From the NCBI GenBank assembly GCA_964494345.1, contig CAZBSI010000006.1, positions 1 through 64,000 on the forward strand: DNA of 64,000 nucleotides, read 5' to 3'. Made by a program: the position numbers and the translations under genes. Of this stretch, positions 46,201 to 54,415 are shown piece by piece. Source of the stretch: DTKD01 sp964494345 (GTDB lineage: Bacteria > Armatimonadota > UBA5829). The notes under the pieces are model-generated. The model was not told the origin of the DNA. It ran no database searches and saw only the letters and a list, made by a program, of their open reading frames with translations. Numbering within the stretch: the first letter of the stretch is position 1; the number at the start of each line of letters is the position of its first letter.

Positions 46201-46851
46201 AATTGGCGATACATCGGTAAACTTGGGTACAATTCGGACTCCGACACGGGCTTGTGTCTTCTCACGCTGCGTTACTACAATCCGGCTGTCGGTCGATTCC
46301 TCTCACGAGATCCTGCGGTTTATGGTAGCAACTACTACGAGTATGTTCGTTCGAACCCTGTCTCGTATGTGGATCCAACTGGACTGTTTGCCGTTCCTTC
46401 AGGAGGAATAGGCAGCATTGGTGGAGGCGGATGCTATAACATAGCTGGGCCATGGCAGATATGCATCAGCGGATCTATTGACAGAGCATGCTGCTGTGAC
46501 AGTAATGGCAATCGAAAGTGTGGTACATTCTTCACTCTTTGTGGCGGATTGGGCTATGGCATCGGTGATGGCGGAGGAGGTCCGCGCCGCGGCGGTGGAA
46601 ACATCGGCGGCGGTGGAGGTGCCCTCTTCAATTGCGACAGTATGAGCGACGTCAGTGGTCCATCTATCTGCTTGGCGTGTGGTATTAGCGGTGGAATGTG
46701 GGGCTTCGGTTGTAGCGTGTGCGTAGCTCTAACAAGCGGTTGGCCACCGCCAATCAATGTCAGTTGTGGATTTGGACGTGACATTGGAGGACCTCCATCA
46801 AAGATAGGTGGTAACTGCAACTTAGGCGGCTGCTGGTCGAAGCAGTTATAG
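43210..46851 (+). CDS. Secreted RHS-repeat protein with Cys/Gly-rich tail
   Basis: Protein of 1213 aa. Signal peptide 1-27 (ATWASPP). Residues ~30-540 hold beta-domains, one with the OB-like pattern of the chromosomal amidase tails (YFYINDGSDNVGVKV). An IPT/Ig-like unit follows, then RHS/YD repeats (~628-1059: TRYEYDILGRLVKVTEPDG, YDDAGNMT, LRYYNPAVGRFLSRDP) ending in the RHS core signature DPTGL near 1055-1059. The last ~155 residues are unrelated: rich in Gly and Cys, with RACCCDS and several NIGGGGG stretches. RHS shells enclose a variable C-terminal toxin or effector; this tail is of unknown type. ATG 43210 has GGAGGAGG upstream. A membrane-protein gene follows after 29 bases. Confidence 0.75.
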   Translation: MHQRKATQLLKALPLLAVLCFASATWASPPDWMQRNGTIGNALKQSDNSSVALDCVVIDKIKAKQRIGYFVIRECFSYKDRVVVLTPPNQALRLGMNVDVSGTLVTLPNGCRAIVSPTVMGYTDEDGVLLTRGGPFIKGLRQPTPWNYKVDLTVSQETGTMSSMSTSETISPNDDEPNATPAEGTSYYATVAEILEGQSGTQTSGGISTQSYYDGIPEIRGLPDGSLVELQCKGITAVGTENINGTDYNYLDLIENPPATDTIRAYYSGTAAVTDRVNKIFGQIRHVGTEPVICTDSGPGYDPQILEGGCQLVAQGTIAWAKTFPDGTQLPAQLQAKVVSGSFGDFGYGHFFIQEPSRASGIRVNPTDYYWYTETGYPVTITSAQVTTINNQRALAVSSEDIENDWENWTAVNPLGMNNKWVAGGPFNVYTPGATDAFGLNNVGLLIKTWGLASNVQPGYFYINDGSDNVGVKVDVDQGGYYIYHNVQTGDYAAVTGIAQLETVSDQKMRVIKPRYESDIQVILSAPHFNNITATPSHAGIGDEVTISFTVSTTLSANPSVTVNGHTATYYSGGGYYWYPYTYKYTIQESDPVGWATIAISGSNGLPGSASSSTALRIDSSDFDEDGHRTVVKDSRGVTRYEYDILGRLVKVTEPDGKWIAYEYDLNNNRTRMTVRLSDDPLVEHVTQYQYNDSSRLSKVIDHLSRETTYTYKDNGLVDTITYPNGTKAIHSYNSRNLLTSVSNQKSDGTIIAQFDYTYDSNSPWGKNGTRTRVIENILKPDGNRINAQIDYEYDDLYRLVYEHRTAYNGGNPGATYEYNFSYDAAGNRTSWQVVGGTTTNYSYDDANRMTTAGSASFTYDDAGNMTTESNGGTVTYYTWDYRNLMTRYQVGSTTVDYAYDGFGARVERRTGSTVTRFMMDDAQVAEELDATGSPVVSYVATPGGMLYAISSNGTDYYSSDALGTVHATTDTTGAVSSVFVPDAYGRMVVSEGNANPNWRYIGKLGYNSDSDTGLCLLTLRYYNPAVGRFLSRDPAVYGSNYYEYVRSNPVSYVDPTGLFAVPSGGIGSIGGGGCYNIAGPWQICISGSIDRACCCDSNGNRKCGTFFTLCGGLGYGIGDGGGGPRRGGGNIGGGGGALFNCDSMSDVSGPSICLACGISGGMWGFGCSVCVALTSGWPPPINVSCGFGRDIGGPPSKIGGNCNLGGCWSKQL

Positions 46852-46880
46852 TCCTGAGTACACATGGGAGCTACTACCTG

Positions 46881-47843
46881 ATGACTACTTATACTTATGG
46901 AAGCCGTTCATTAGTTGATTTCTCAACCAAAGGATGGAGAGCTTTTCTCTGGCCGGTTGTGGTTTTCGCAGCCGCAGGTGGATTGCTGCTGGTGGCAGTC
47001 GGAGAACCGGACTTGGCACTCCTGGCTGCTATTGTAGCGGCTTGTGCTTCCTTCTTGCTGGTTGCTTTGATCACTGGATACCGTCTTCGGCGGCTCCTGC
47101 AGCGGCTGGATGTTCCAACGAGTCTTCGACTCGAAGGAACGCAGCTGAGCCTTTACCACGGGGAATCTGTACATGTGGAGATCGATCTGTCGGATATAGT
47201 GGCTGTTGGAGATGTTGGTTCCAACCTCAGTCCTGCGATGGGCAGGCTAGTGCGCTCGGGTACAATAGTTACCATTAGACAGCCTGTGATCGATGGGATA
47301 GACCACTTCTATATACTACCTGATCTCCAGGGGTACGCAACGCTAGTCGGAACACTCCGGTCGGTGCTAACGAGCCAACCGGAGGAGTGTGCTGGGCGAT
47401 GGGCTCTGTCTACCAGAGGCAAGATAGAACTTGCCAAACGCCTGTTAATCCTCATAGGCTTAATCGGGTTGCCCGTATTTATCGCTTCTGACATGCCTGC
47501 AGGTCCGGACACGAGAGAAGCCCTCTCTCAACTCGTGTTTCTATGGGTGATGACTGCCTTCGCAGTAGTAGCATCTGCTGTAATAGCATGGAAGGTTGCC
47601 CATATTCCAACATCTGTGCAGTTTCAACCGTGGGGAATAGAACTGAAGATTCTGTTCATTTGGTCGTTTCGGATAGATCGCAGCAATCTGCGTGCAGTAG
47701 AGTCTATCCCGGCAAGTTGGGGACAGCCGGAGCAACATCGTGTCAAGTTTAGGCGTGGTTACTTCGACATCTCCCCGACATTCTTCAGTCGCTATGCTGA
47801 TCTGGTGTCGTGTTGCCAGAAGTTCTTGGGAACGGCAGAATGA
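46881..47843 (+). CDS. Membrane protein with duplicated TM and PH-like units
   Basis: Protein of 320 aa built from two similar halves, each with a pair of membrane helices (about 20-65 and 185-235) followed by a beta-rich, PH-like domain (after VPTSLRLEG and VPTSVQFQP). It lies 29 bases behind the RHS gene and is probably co-transcribed. Position directly after an RHS gene is where immunity proteins are usually encoded, so this is a candidate immunity or partner protein. No sequence similarity to a known immunity family is apparent to me. Confidence 0.6.
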   Translation: MTTYTYGSRSLVDFSTKGWRAFLWPVVVFAAAGGLLLVAVGEPDLALLAAIVAACASFLLVALITGYRLRRLLQRLDVPTSLRLEGTQLSLYHGESVHVEIDLSDIVAVGDVGSNLSPAMGRLVRSGTIVTIRQPVIDGIDHFYILPDLQGYATLVGTLRSVLTSQPEECAGRWALSTRGKIELAKRLLILIGLIGLPVFIASDMPAGPDTREALSQLVFLWVMTAFAVVASAVIAWKVAHIPTSVQFQPWGIELKILFIWSFRIDRSNLRAVESIPASWGQPEQHRVKFRRGYFDISPTFFSRYADLVSCCQKFLGTAE

Positions 47844-47972
47844 TAATCATATCGAAATGTAGGGTGTTGACGGCAAGGTTTTTCACCGACACCGTCTTCC
47901 GAACAACTGGATTAGTCGAATGACACCGCGAAAGCGGTTCTACCTTAACTCGGAAAAAGGAGGAGTAAAACT

Positions 47973-50900
47973 TTGAAACCCAGAGCCATAAAAGCATTAT
48001 TGGCTTCTATCGGGATTGGCATTGCCTTGTTGGGAGGTAATGTCTGGGCCATGGATGAAGCAGTACTTACCCCAACAAACAAGGCCGTGGTCGCTGAAGA
48101 GGACAAAGAGTTCAACGCCGCTATGGGCGTTTGGCTCACACATCGCTACGGTGACGGTGAAAAGATGCTGCGGGAGTTTGCCGCGAAGCATCCCAATAGC
48201 CGATGGGCTGCCGAGGCAGAATTGCACTGCGGGTGTTACCTCACTTTCAGCGAACGCTATGACGAGGCGCGTACATTATTTGAAAAGCTCGCCACGAAGC
48301 ATTCCCGCAATAACATTCACACCAAAGCTACACTGAGACTCGGAAATGTGGCCGAGCGACAAGCAAAGTTTGATGAGGCAATCAAGCACTATACTGATGC
48401 CTTGAGTATGAACCCCACGTGGGATCAGTTCAAGTACGCCAATTACAGCGCGCGGAAGCTCATCATGGGTAAGGGCAAGATGCAGGCGATGATCAACTGC
48501 GGTCCGGTGGCTCTTGCAGCATGCCTTAACGCATTGGGAAAGACATCTGAAGCGACGCAGGCACGCGAGATCAAGCCAACTCTGCATGGGATATCCCTAT
48601 ATGTGCTTTCGTCCGAATCCGAAAAACTCGGCGTAAAGGCAAGACTTGTAGAGATGTCCTCAGAGCAACTTTGCAAGTCAACACTCCCAGTTCTGGCCTA
48701 TGTTCAGCCAAACCACTTCGTGGCAGTTCTCAGCATCAAGGATAAGACGGTCGGTCTTGAAGACTCCATTCGCGGAAAACACGATGTATCACTGTCGGAA
48801 CTCGAACGGGTATGGTCTGGAAGAGTCTTGAGTTTTGCCCCCGATACGAAACTGGCGTCTCTTTCCATTATAGATGCGCTTGACGCAACAGGTGGATGCT
48901 GCGCGCAGGCCGACGAAGACGAGTGTCTGGGTGCATCTCCGCAGTGTGAGTGCCAACAAGGGACAGACGATGGTAACGGCGGCAGTGGCGGTCCCTGCGG
49001 CTCAGGTGCGCCATGTGCAAGCGGAGGTCCTCCTAGTGGTGGAAGCCCCACATGGAAGATGAATACGAACAACTTCAATGTTATGGTTACCGACACGCCC
49101 ATCTGGTACAATCCCGGAAAAGGGCCTGGTGTGGCATTCACGTTGCACTACAGCAATGAGAACTCTAACACGGGCATATTCGGGCGTGGCTGGCGATGCT
49201 TGTACGATACGATAGTCCACTTCCTTCCACCAGGGAACAATGGCCATCCCGACCTGCAGTTGCATCGCGACAATGGCCGCATCGAAACCTACCAGTGGGA
49301 TCAGGGCAGTTCCTCCTATAAGCCAAGAGAGTTCATGAGGAACTACGGTTACCACGATACGATTGAGAAACTGACTGACGGTACAGTAGTTCTTTCGTTG
49401 AGCGGTGGCGGCAAGTACTACTTCATGCCCGAAGGCGGTCCCGCTGAAGGGCGAATCCATTTTGTTGAAGACGCGCTCGGCAACCGAGTCACCTGTGAGT
49501 ACATTGATGGCAAGCTGGCTCATGTAATCGACGCCAGCAGTGGAGTTACAGACATTGAGACTACAGGCAGTGGGATCGATGAACGTGTGACCAAGGTCAC
49601 GATACCTGAGTACGATACTCAAACCCATCAGCCTGGACACGGAAATGGACGCTTTGCTGAGTTCTCATACACAAATGGGAACCTGACATCAATCACTGAT
49701 ATGGCTGGCTCTACCTCTACTTTGAGCTACGGTGCTACTGTGCCTTGGAATGCCTCTGCTTGGTTATCGCAAGATGTGACAGCAGATCCCGCAGTCCCGG
49801 ACAACGGCGAGGATCTCTATGTATATTCGTGGGATTTTATGCCCAAGGCCGCCGGGTGGATAGAAGTTAGCGGGACGCAAGGCAATGAGACTATTCACTA
49901 CTCAAGCACCGACGGGTATGGCACACTGAGCAACATCACTAGAGGCAATCCAAAGCGTGATTTCTCTATGAACGACGAAGTTGTTGGTTATACTGGTGTG
50001 CCATACCTGAACACTATAGTGACTCCTACCAAGAAGACAAAGTTCGTTTACAACTGGTGGATGAACCCCGGTGCTAGAGCTACGACTGTTGTTTCGCTAC
50101 ACGAGGTCTATGAGTGCGGACGGGACGAATATCCCGACATAAACACCTATCCGAGTGTGCCGACTGTTCATTACGAGTGGAACTGGTATGATACAGCAGT
50201 TACTCGATATCCAACCTCGGTTACCCCGACACTGACTGGTGGAATAACCAAGCACTATCTTTCGGTTTCCGGACCTCTGGACGACGCGCTATTCAAGATC
50301 GTTGATGAGGCTGGAAATACGGTGGTTGACTATGGCTATGACTACGCCACCAGGAACAGGACAAGTGTCAAGGACGGCAAAGGAAACGAGACCAAGTATA
50401 CCTTTGACAACAACCGCAACGTAACCAAAGTCGAGGGGCCGACGGGTACAGTTAGAAACTATACGTACTATGCGGACAACAGTCTTCACGAGGAGAAAAA
50501 CGCGGCCGGTCAAGTAGTCAAGAGCCACACGTATAATTCTGCTGGCCAGCTCACACAAGTGGATTCTGCACTTGGCACACAGCTCATCAACCATTATGAC
50601 GCGCAAGGCCGCTTGGAATACAAAGAAGACGGACGAGGAAAGCGGACATATTACGGCTATAACGACAACGGTGAGACTCGCGGGTTCCTGACCTCTGTTA
50701 CCGATCCGGAAAGCCATGTGACTCGCTATCGCTACGACGGTAAGGGGAGACGTTGTGAGGTCACTGATGCCGGCAACAACACGACCAGCTACGAATATGA
50801 TGATCTCGACCGGATAACCAAAGTCACCAATCCTGATGGCTCATTCGTAGAGACTCACTATAGCTGCTGTCATCAGGAGTGGGTCAAGGACGAAAACGGA

Positions 50901-51491
50901 AAGATGACACGATACGATTTCGACAAGAGGAACCGCCTTTGGGCTACTATCAGCGCAGCCATAGATACAACACTTGCCCAAGGTATTTCTGCTGCCGATA
51001 CGCAGATTCCTCTTACGAGCGTTGCTGGTTTCCCTGCTAGTGGCACCGTACTGCTGAAGTCGGTCGATGGTGACGCTGAGATCGTGAAATACGGTGGGAT
51101 CAACGGCAATACGCTAACTGGAGTCACTCGCGGACAATTCGGAACCACAGCAAAAGCGTTTTCAGCGGCGAACGCCACGGAAGGTAATGTGCTCGTGGAT
51201 GTCTATGATGAGGATGTAAAGGACGGAAACGGCAACTACATCCACCGTGGAATTCTGAACAGGAAAGTTGGCCAATATGACGCGAATGGTCACCTGACAC
51301 AGTTCGCATACTTCGCCAACGGTCGGCTCCAGAAGACTAGTTACCCCGACGATACGTGGGAGCAGTATACTTACGATACCGCCGGCAATATGGTCACGAA
51401 GAAATATGGTCATGGGACGGACACTATTACAAAGACCATAAACTACGACTATGACGCAAGCAATCGGTTAGTTGGTTCCTACGGCCAATAG
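47973..51491 (+). CDS. C39 peptidase-RHS fusion protein lacking the RHS core
   Basis: Protein of 1172 aa. Signal peptide 1-26, TPR-like repeats (~45-150), then a C39-type cysteine peptidase domain (~170-290) with C176 in MINCGPVAL, H248 in NHFVAV and D264 in LEDS. A Cys/Gly-rich linker follows (~310-355), then a DUF6531-like and YD-repeat region to the end. The RHS part stops at NRLVGSYGQ without the DPTGL core or a C-terminal toxin, so it is either 3'-truncated or a naturally core-less form. C39 domains cut after double-Gly leaders in bacteriocin export; here the domain is exported. Start TTG 47973 with AGGAGG. DUF1573, rhodanese-like and MauE-like genes lie downstream. Confidence 0.7.
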   Translation: MKPRAIKALLASIGIGIALLGGNVWAMDEAVLTPTNKAVVAEEDKEFNAAMGVWLTHRYGDGEKMLREFAAKHPNSRWAAEAELHCGCYLTFSERYDEARTLFEKLATKHSRNNIHTKATLRLGNVAERQAKFDEAIKHYTDALSMNPTWDQFKYANYSARKLIMGKGKMQAMINCGPVALAACLNALGKTSEATQAREIKPTLHGISLYVLSSESEKLGVKARLVEMSSEQLCKSTLPVLAYVQPNHFVAVLSIKDKTVGLEDSIRGKHDVSLSELERVWSGRVLSFAPDTKLASLSIIDALDATGGCCAQADEDECLGASPQCECQQGTDDGNGGSGGPCGSGAPCASGGPPSGGSPTWKMNTNNFNVMVTDTPIWYNPGKGPGVAFTLHYSNENSNTGIFGRGWRCLYDTIVHFLPPGNNGHPDLQLHRDNGRIETYQWDQGSSSYKPREFMRNYGYHDTIEKLTDGTVVLSLSGGGKYYFMPEGGPAEGRIHFVEDALGNRVTCEYIDGKLAHVIDASSGVTDIETTGSGIDERVTKVTIPEYDTQTHQPGHGNGRFAEFSYTNGNLTSITDMAGSTSTLSYGATVPWNASAWLSQDVTADPAVPDNGEDLYVYSWDFMPKAAGWIEVSGTQGNETIHYSSTDGYGTLSNITRGNPKRDFSMNDEVVGYTGVPYLNTIVTPTKKTKFVYNWWMNPGARATTVVSLHEVYECGRDEYPDINTYPSVPTVHYEWNWYDTAVTRYPTSVTPTLTGGITKHYLSVSGPLDDALFKIVDEAGNTVVDYGYDYATRNRTSVKDGKGNETKYTFDNNRNVTKVEGPTGTVRNYTYYADNSLHEEKNAAGQVVKSHTYNSAGQLTQVDSALGTQLINHYDAQGRLEYKEDGRGKRTYYGYNDNGETRGFLTSVTDPESHVTRYRYDGKGRRCEVTDAGNNTTSYEYDDLDRITKVTNPDGSFVETHYSCCHQEWVKDENGKMTRYDFDKRNRLWATISAAIDTTLAQGISAADTQIPLTSVAGFPASGTVLLKSVDGDAEIVKYGGINGNTLTGVTRGQFGTTAKAFSAANATEGNVLVDVYDEDVKDGNGNYIHRGILNRKVGQYDANGHLTQFAYFANGRLQKTSYPDDTWEQYTYDTAGNMVTKKYGHGTDTITKTINYDYDASNRLVGSYGQ

Positions 51492-51599
51492 ATGGTGGGG
51501 GCGGAGGATGTGACCCATCCTCCCCATTTCTACGCATCTGGCATGCGCATTCGGAGCGCTGTTCCAGTTGCGTTTATGCTTATGGAGGGAGAAAACATA

Positions 51600-52370
51600 A
51601 TGAGACTTTGTTCAATTTGGGTTGTATGCGTTGCGGTATTCGTGTTAGGCGTGTCGATGCCTGTTTGGGCTCGCGGAGGGGCCTATATCGATGATCTGGT
51701 GCTGAGAAACAACGGCACCACGGTGTTCTCAGATAACTTCGACTCAGGCGATCTGTCGGGATGGCATTCGGCTGTTGATGCTTCAGTTTCCTCCGACCAC
51801 TACTACTCTGCTGGTTACTCGCTTTGCGAGAATTGGCATGGCGCACAGTATTCCGCCACGATCAGCAGTGATATGTCGGTATTTAGCCCAGGACAGTTGG
51901 AACTCAGCTTCAAGGTGTGGCTACCTGCCGTATCAGATCAATGGAATAGTGGAAGCGGGTCGCATGTAACCGGCCTCTACGCTATCCTGCATTCTAACAC
52001 GACGGGCAAAGACTACACATCAGGTTTATGGCTATATCCCTATGATTCCAATTACAGAATGTACCTGAATGGGCAATACCAGAGCCACCCTTCGTGCGCA
52101 AGCGGTGCTTGGCAGAATGTGGTGGTAAGCCTTGACCCTGATTATCTTCCACCCAATGGATCTACCCGAGGGCGGGCGAAAATGTTCCTAAACAGTGCTG
52201 AGATACTGTCCGGTGGCTATTCTGCTGCAGACTTTCCCACAATAGACAGCATCACTATCATGAGCACATTCGGTGACAATCAGCCGGTACCCGAGCCTTC
52301 TTCCTTAGTTGTAATAGCCACAGGGCTGGTATTCGGTCTGAAGTTACACAAAGGAAAACAGAGCTATTAG
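51600..52370 (+). CDS. PEP-CTERM protein carried by the element
   Basis: Exported protein of 256 aa. Signal peptide 1-24 (ending VWA), a jelly-roll or LamG-like mature domain (IDDLVLRNNGTTVFSDNF, then WHSAVDASVS), and a clear PEP-CTERM tail: PVPEPSS, hydrophobic LVVIATGLVFGL, and basic KLHKGKQ. It would be sorted by a host exosortase, which is not encoded here. ATG 51600 with GGAGGGAG is the start. It follows the C39-RHS gene by about 110 bases. Confidence 0.8.
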   Translation: MRLCSIWVVCVAVFVLGVSMPVWARGGAYIDDLVLRNNGTTVFSDNFDSGDLSGWHSAVDASVSSDHYYSAGYSLCENWHGAQYSATISSDMSVFSPGQLELSFKVWLPAVSDQWNSGSGSHVTGLYAILHSNTTGKDYTSGLWLYPYDSNYRMYLNGQYQSHPSCASGAWQNVVVSLDPDYLPPNGSTRGRAKMFLNSAEILSGGYSAADFPTIDSITIMSTFGDNQPVPEPSSLVVIATGLVFGLKLHKGKQSY

Positions 52371-52386
52371 TAGTGAATCCGACTTG

Positions 52387-52417
52387 GCCCAAGCCGCAAG
52401 GGATGTGCGGCTTGGGC
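52387..52417 (+). terminator. Long hairpin after the PEP-CTERM gene
   Basis: Twelve-base stem GCCCAAGCCGCA / TGCGGCTTGGGC with loop AGGGATG. No T-run follows, so termination strength is uncertain. Confidence 0.6.
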
Positions 52418-52452
52418 AACCTGCGGTTGTTCCCTAAAAAGCGAGAATCGGT

Positions 52453-53151
52453 ATGAATAAGATCATCTATTCCTTGTTTGTGTTCGCCTACTTTTTGCTC
52501 GGATGCCAAACGTTAACATGTGCTGCACCCAAGATTGTGTTCGAGAAAGAGCAACTGGATTTCGGCTCCGTTGTTACCGGCGACCCTGTCAAGGTTAGTT
52601 TCAATTTCAAGAATACTGGTGATGCAAACCTTGAGATCATTGGTGTCTATACCAGTTGCGGCTGCGCGAAATGTCAGCCTTTGGAAAAGACCATTTCCCC
52701 TGGTAAGTCCTCTGCAATTGAGGTGGTGTTCAACAGTGCAGGATACACGGGACTCATAGCAAAGAAAGTTGAGGTACAGACGAATGATCCCAGCAGGTCT
52801 ACACTGACGCTGAGAATAATAGGTCGAATTGATACCGTCGCAACAATCTTGCCGCCTAAGATGAACTTCGGGACGATCAAGCCGGGCTCAACGCACACCG
52901 TGACGCTGGAAGTCATACCCAGCGATCCAAAGTCGTTTGTCATCACAAAGGTGGAGAGCCAGGGAACCAGAACGAGTGTGCGCGGCTTTAGAAAGGTTGA
53001 AGACAAGACTGGTATCCGCTGGATCATTGAAGTCGTAATAAAGGCTGGCTCGGAAACCGAGAGGATATGCGAGAGCATCCTGATTTCGGCGAAGGCTGGG
53101 AGCGACGTAACACTCAGCGCGCTTGTCTTCGGGAACGTGGCAAATGAGTAG
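52453..53151 (+). CDS. DUF1573 protein
   Basis: Exported protein of 232 aa, with a signal peptide and possible lipobox (LLGC). Two Ig-like/ASPM-type beta-domains: the first has LDFGSVVTGD and the family's TSCGCA motif, the second starts MNFGTIKPGS. DUF1573 proteins are common in Bacteroidota and Planctomycetota and often sit beside redox-associated membrane proteins, as here. Function is unknown; the SCGC motif suggests metal or redox chemistry. The next gene overlaps its stop by eight bases, so the two are translationally coupled. Confidence 0.8.
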   Translation: MNKIIYSLFVFAYFLLGCQTLTCAAPKIVFEKEQLDFGSVVTGDPVKVSFNFKNTGDANLEIIGVYTSCGCAKCQPLEKTISPGKSSAIEVVFNSAGYTGLIAKKVEVQTNDPSRSTLTLRIIGRIDTVATILPPKMNFGTIKPGSTHTVTLEVIPSDPKSFVITKVESQGTRTSVRGFRKVEDKTGIRWIIEVVIKAGSETERICESILISAKAGSDVTLSALVFGNVANE

Positions 53152-53887
53152 TAGTATCAAATTACGGCGCTTTGCGGGGTTGCTTCCAGGTATGATTGCA
53201 ATAGTTCTCCTCGCTGGCGGAATGGGTCTTACAGCTAATATGCTGCGTCCTGACAAGATTCCGCTGATTCGCAAGCCGCTCCGAGAGACCAGACGCTACA
53301 CATCGGCTGATGATCTCCTGACAGAGACGCCTAAGGCGAATTCGGAGCAATCTGCGAGTAAGACGGAAGTCATTGCACAAGCCCCTGCGAGGGATTTGAC
53401 ACCCGAAGTCGTCTCCAAAGCCATCCCTGATGTGAGACCGAATGCAACTACCATATCGCAAAAAGCATTACGAACTAAGCAGCAGATACCAACACAAGCA
53501 AAATCGGTGGTGACGATCCTCTCGGAGAAGCCAGATAAGAAGCCGCAGGCACTTTTTACGACTCTGGAGGATGCCAAAGCCCTGTATGATAAGAACGCTG
53601 CTCTCTTCGTCGATGGCAGGCTCCCTATAGATTATGAAGCCGAGCATATTTCTGGAGCAGTCAATCTGTTCTGTGAGAAGGCGAACGAACTCCACGAGAA
53701 GGTCTTGGGGAACGTGCCGAAGGACAAAGTGATCGTCACCTACTGCAGTGATCCTGAATGCACGGAATCCATGAAGCTCGCTGACGCCCTTGTTGCCAAA
53801 GGATTTACGAAGGTGGTGATACTGCTTGAGGGGCTTCCAGGATGGAAAGACGCGGGATATCCGACAGCAAAGAAGGAGACGGAATAG
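53144..53887 (+). CDS. Membrane-anchored rhodanese-like protein
   Basis: Protein of 247 aa. N-terminal membrane anchor (about 13-32), a Ser/Thr/Pro/Lys-rich linker, then a rhodanese fold (~140-240) with active-site Cys in VTYCSDPECTES and SGAVNLF, LEGLPGWKDAGYP of the family. It would handle sulfur or disulfide chemistry on the outer face of the membrane. ATG 53144 overlaps the DUF1573 gene; the MauE-like gene starts directly after its stop. Likely one three-gene unit. Confidence 0.8.
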   Translation: MSSSIKLRRFAGLLPGMIAIVLLAGGMGLTANMLRPDKIPLIRKPLRETRRYTSADDLLTETPKANSEQSASKTEVIAQAPARDLTPEVVSKAIPDVRPNATTISQKALRTKQQIPTQAKSVVTILSEKPDKKPQALFTTLEDAKALYDKNAALFVDGRLPIDYEAEHISGAVNLFCEKANELHEKVLGNVPKDKVIVTYCSDPECTESMKLADALVAKGFTKVVILLEGLPGWKDAGYPTAKKETE

Positions 53888-54376
53888 ATGAGAAATGCCC
53901 TGAGAAGCAGATATCTCACATTCATCTGTCGGGTAATACTGGCGGCAGTTTTCATCTTCGCTGCTCTTGGGAAGATAGGCGATCTCCAAGAGTTCTCCGA
54001 TGCCGTCGCTGCCTTTCGGATACTCCCTATCACCTCGGTTAACGTCTTCGCCATCATTCTTCCTTGGGTAGAGCTTCTAATAGGGCTATCTCTGTTATCA
54101 GGCACACAGCTCAGGCAGTCGGCACTCCTCTCGATCCTTTTGAACCTGATGTTCATTGCGGCGGCGGGGTCGGCAATGGCTAGAGGACTGGATATCAAGT
54201 GCGGATGCTTTACCCTTTCTAAGTCGCATACTTCAGTCGGCTGGAGTTTGATCGCCAGGGACATAGTGCTCGTCCTGATCGCCATTCAGATACTCTACGG
54301 CATTGCAGGCAGACGAGTGGACAACTATAGAGAAATAGTCCTTGCGGACGAGAATAAGGAATTGGTGAACGTATAG
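53888..54376 (+). CDS. MauE/DoxX-family redox-associated membrane protein
   Basis: Membrane protein of 162 aa with four hydrophobic segments, a KIGDLQEFSDA loop of the MauE/DoxX type and a KCGCF motif (about residue 101), a CxC-like redox pair. MauE proteins assist disulfide formation of secreted enzymes. With DUF1573 and the rhodanese it probably serves the thiol chemistry of the Cys-rich, exported C39-RHS or RHS proteins upstream (inference from clustering). Confidence 0.78.
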   Translation: MRNALRSRYLTFICRVILAAVFIFAALGKIGDLQEFSDAVAAFRILPITSVNVFAIILPWVELLIGLSLLSGTQLRQSALLSILLNLMFIAAAGSAMARGLDIKCGCFTLSKSHTSVGWSLIARDIVLVLIAIQILYGIAGRRVDNYREIVLADENKELVNV

Positions 54377-54415
54377 AAGGATTTCTAAACCGGTATTCGA
54401 CCGACACCCGTCCGA

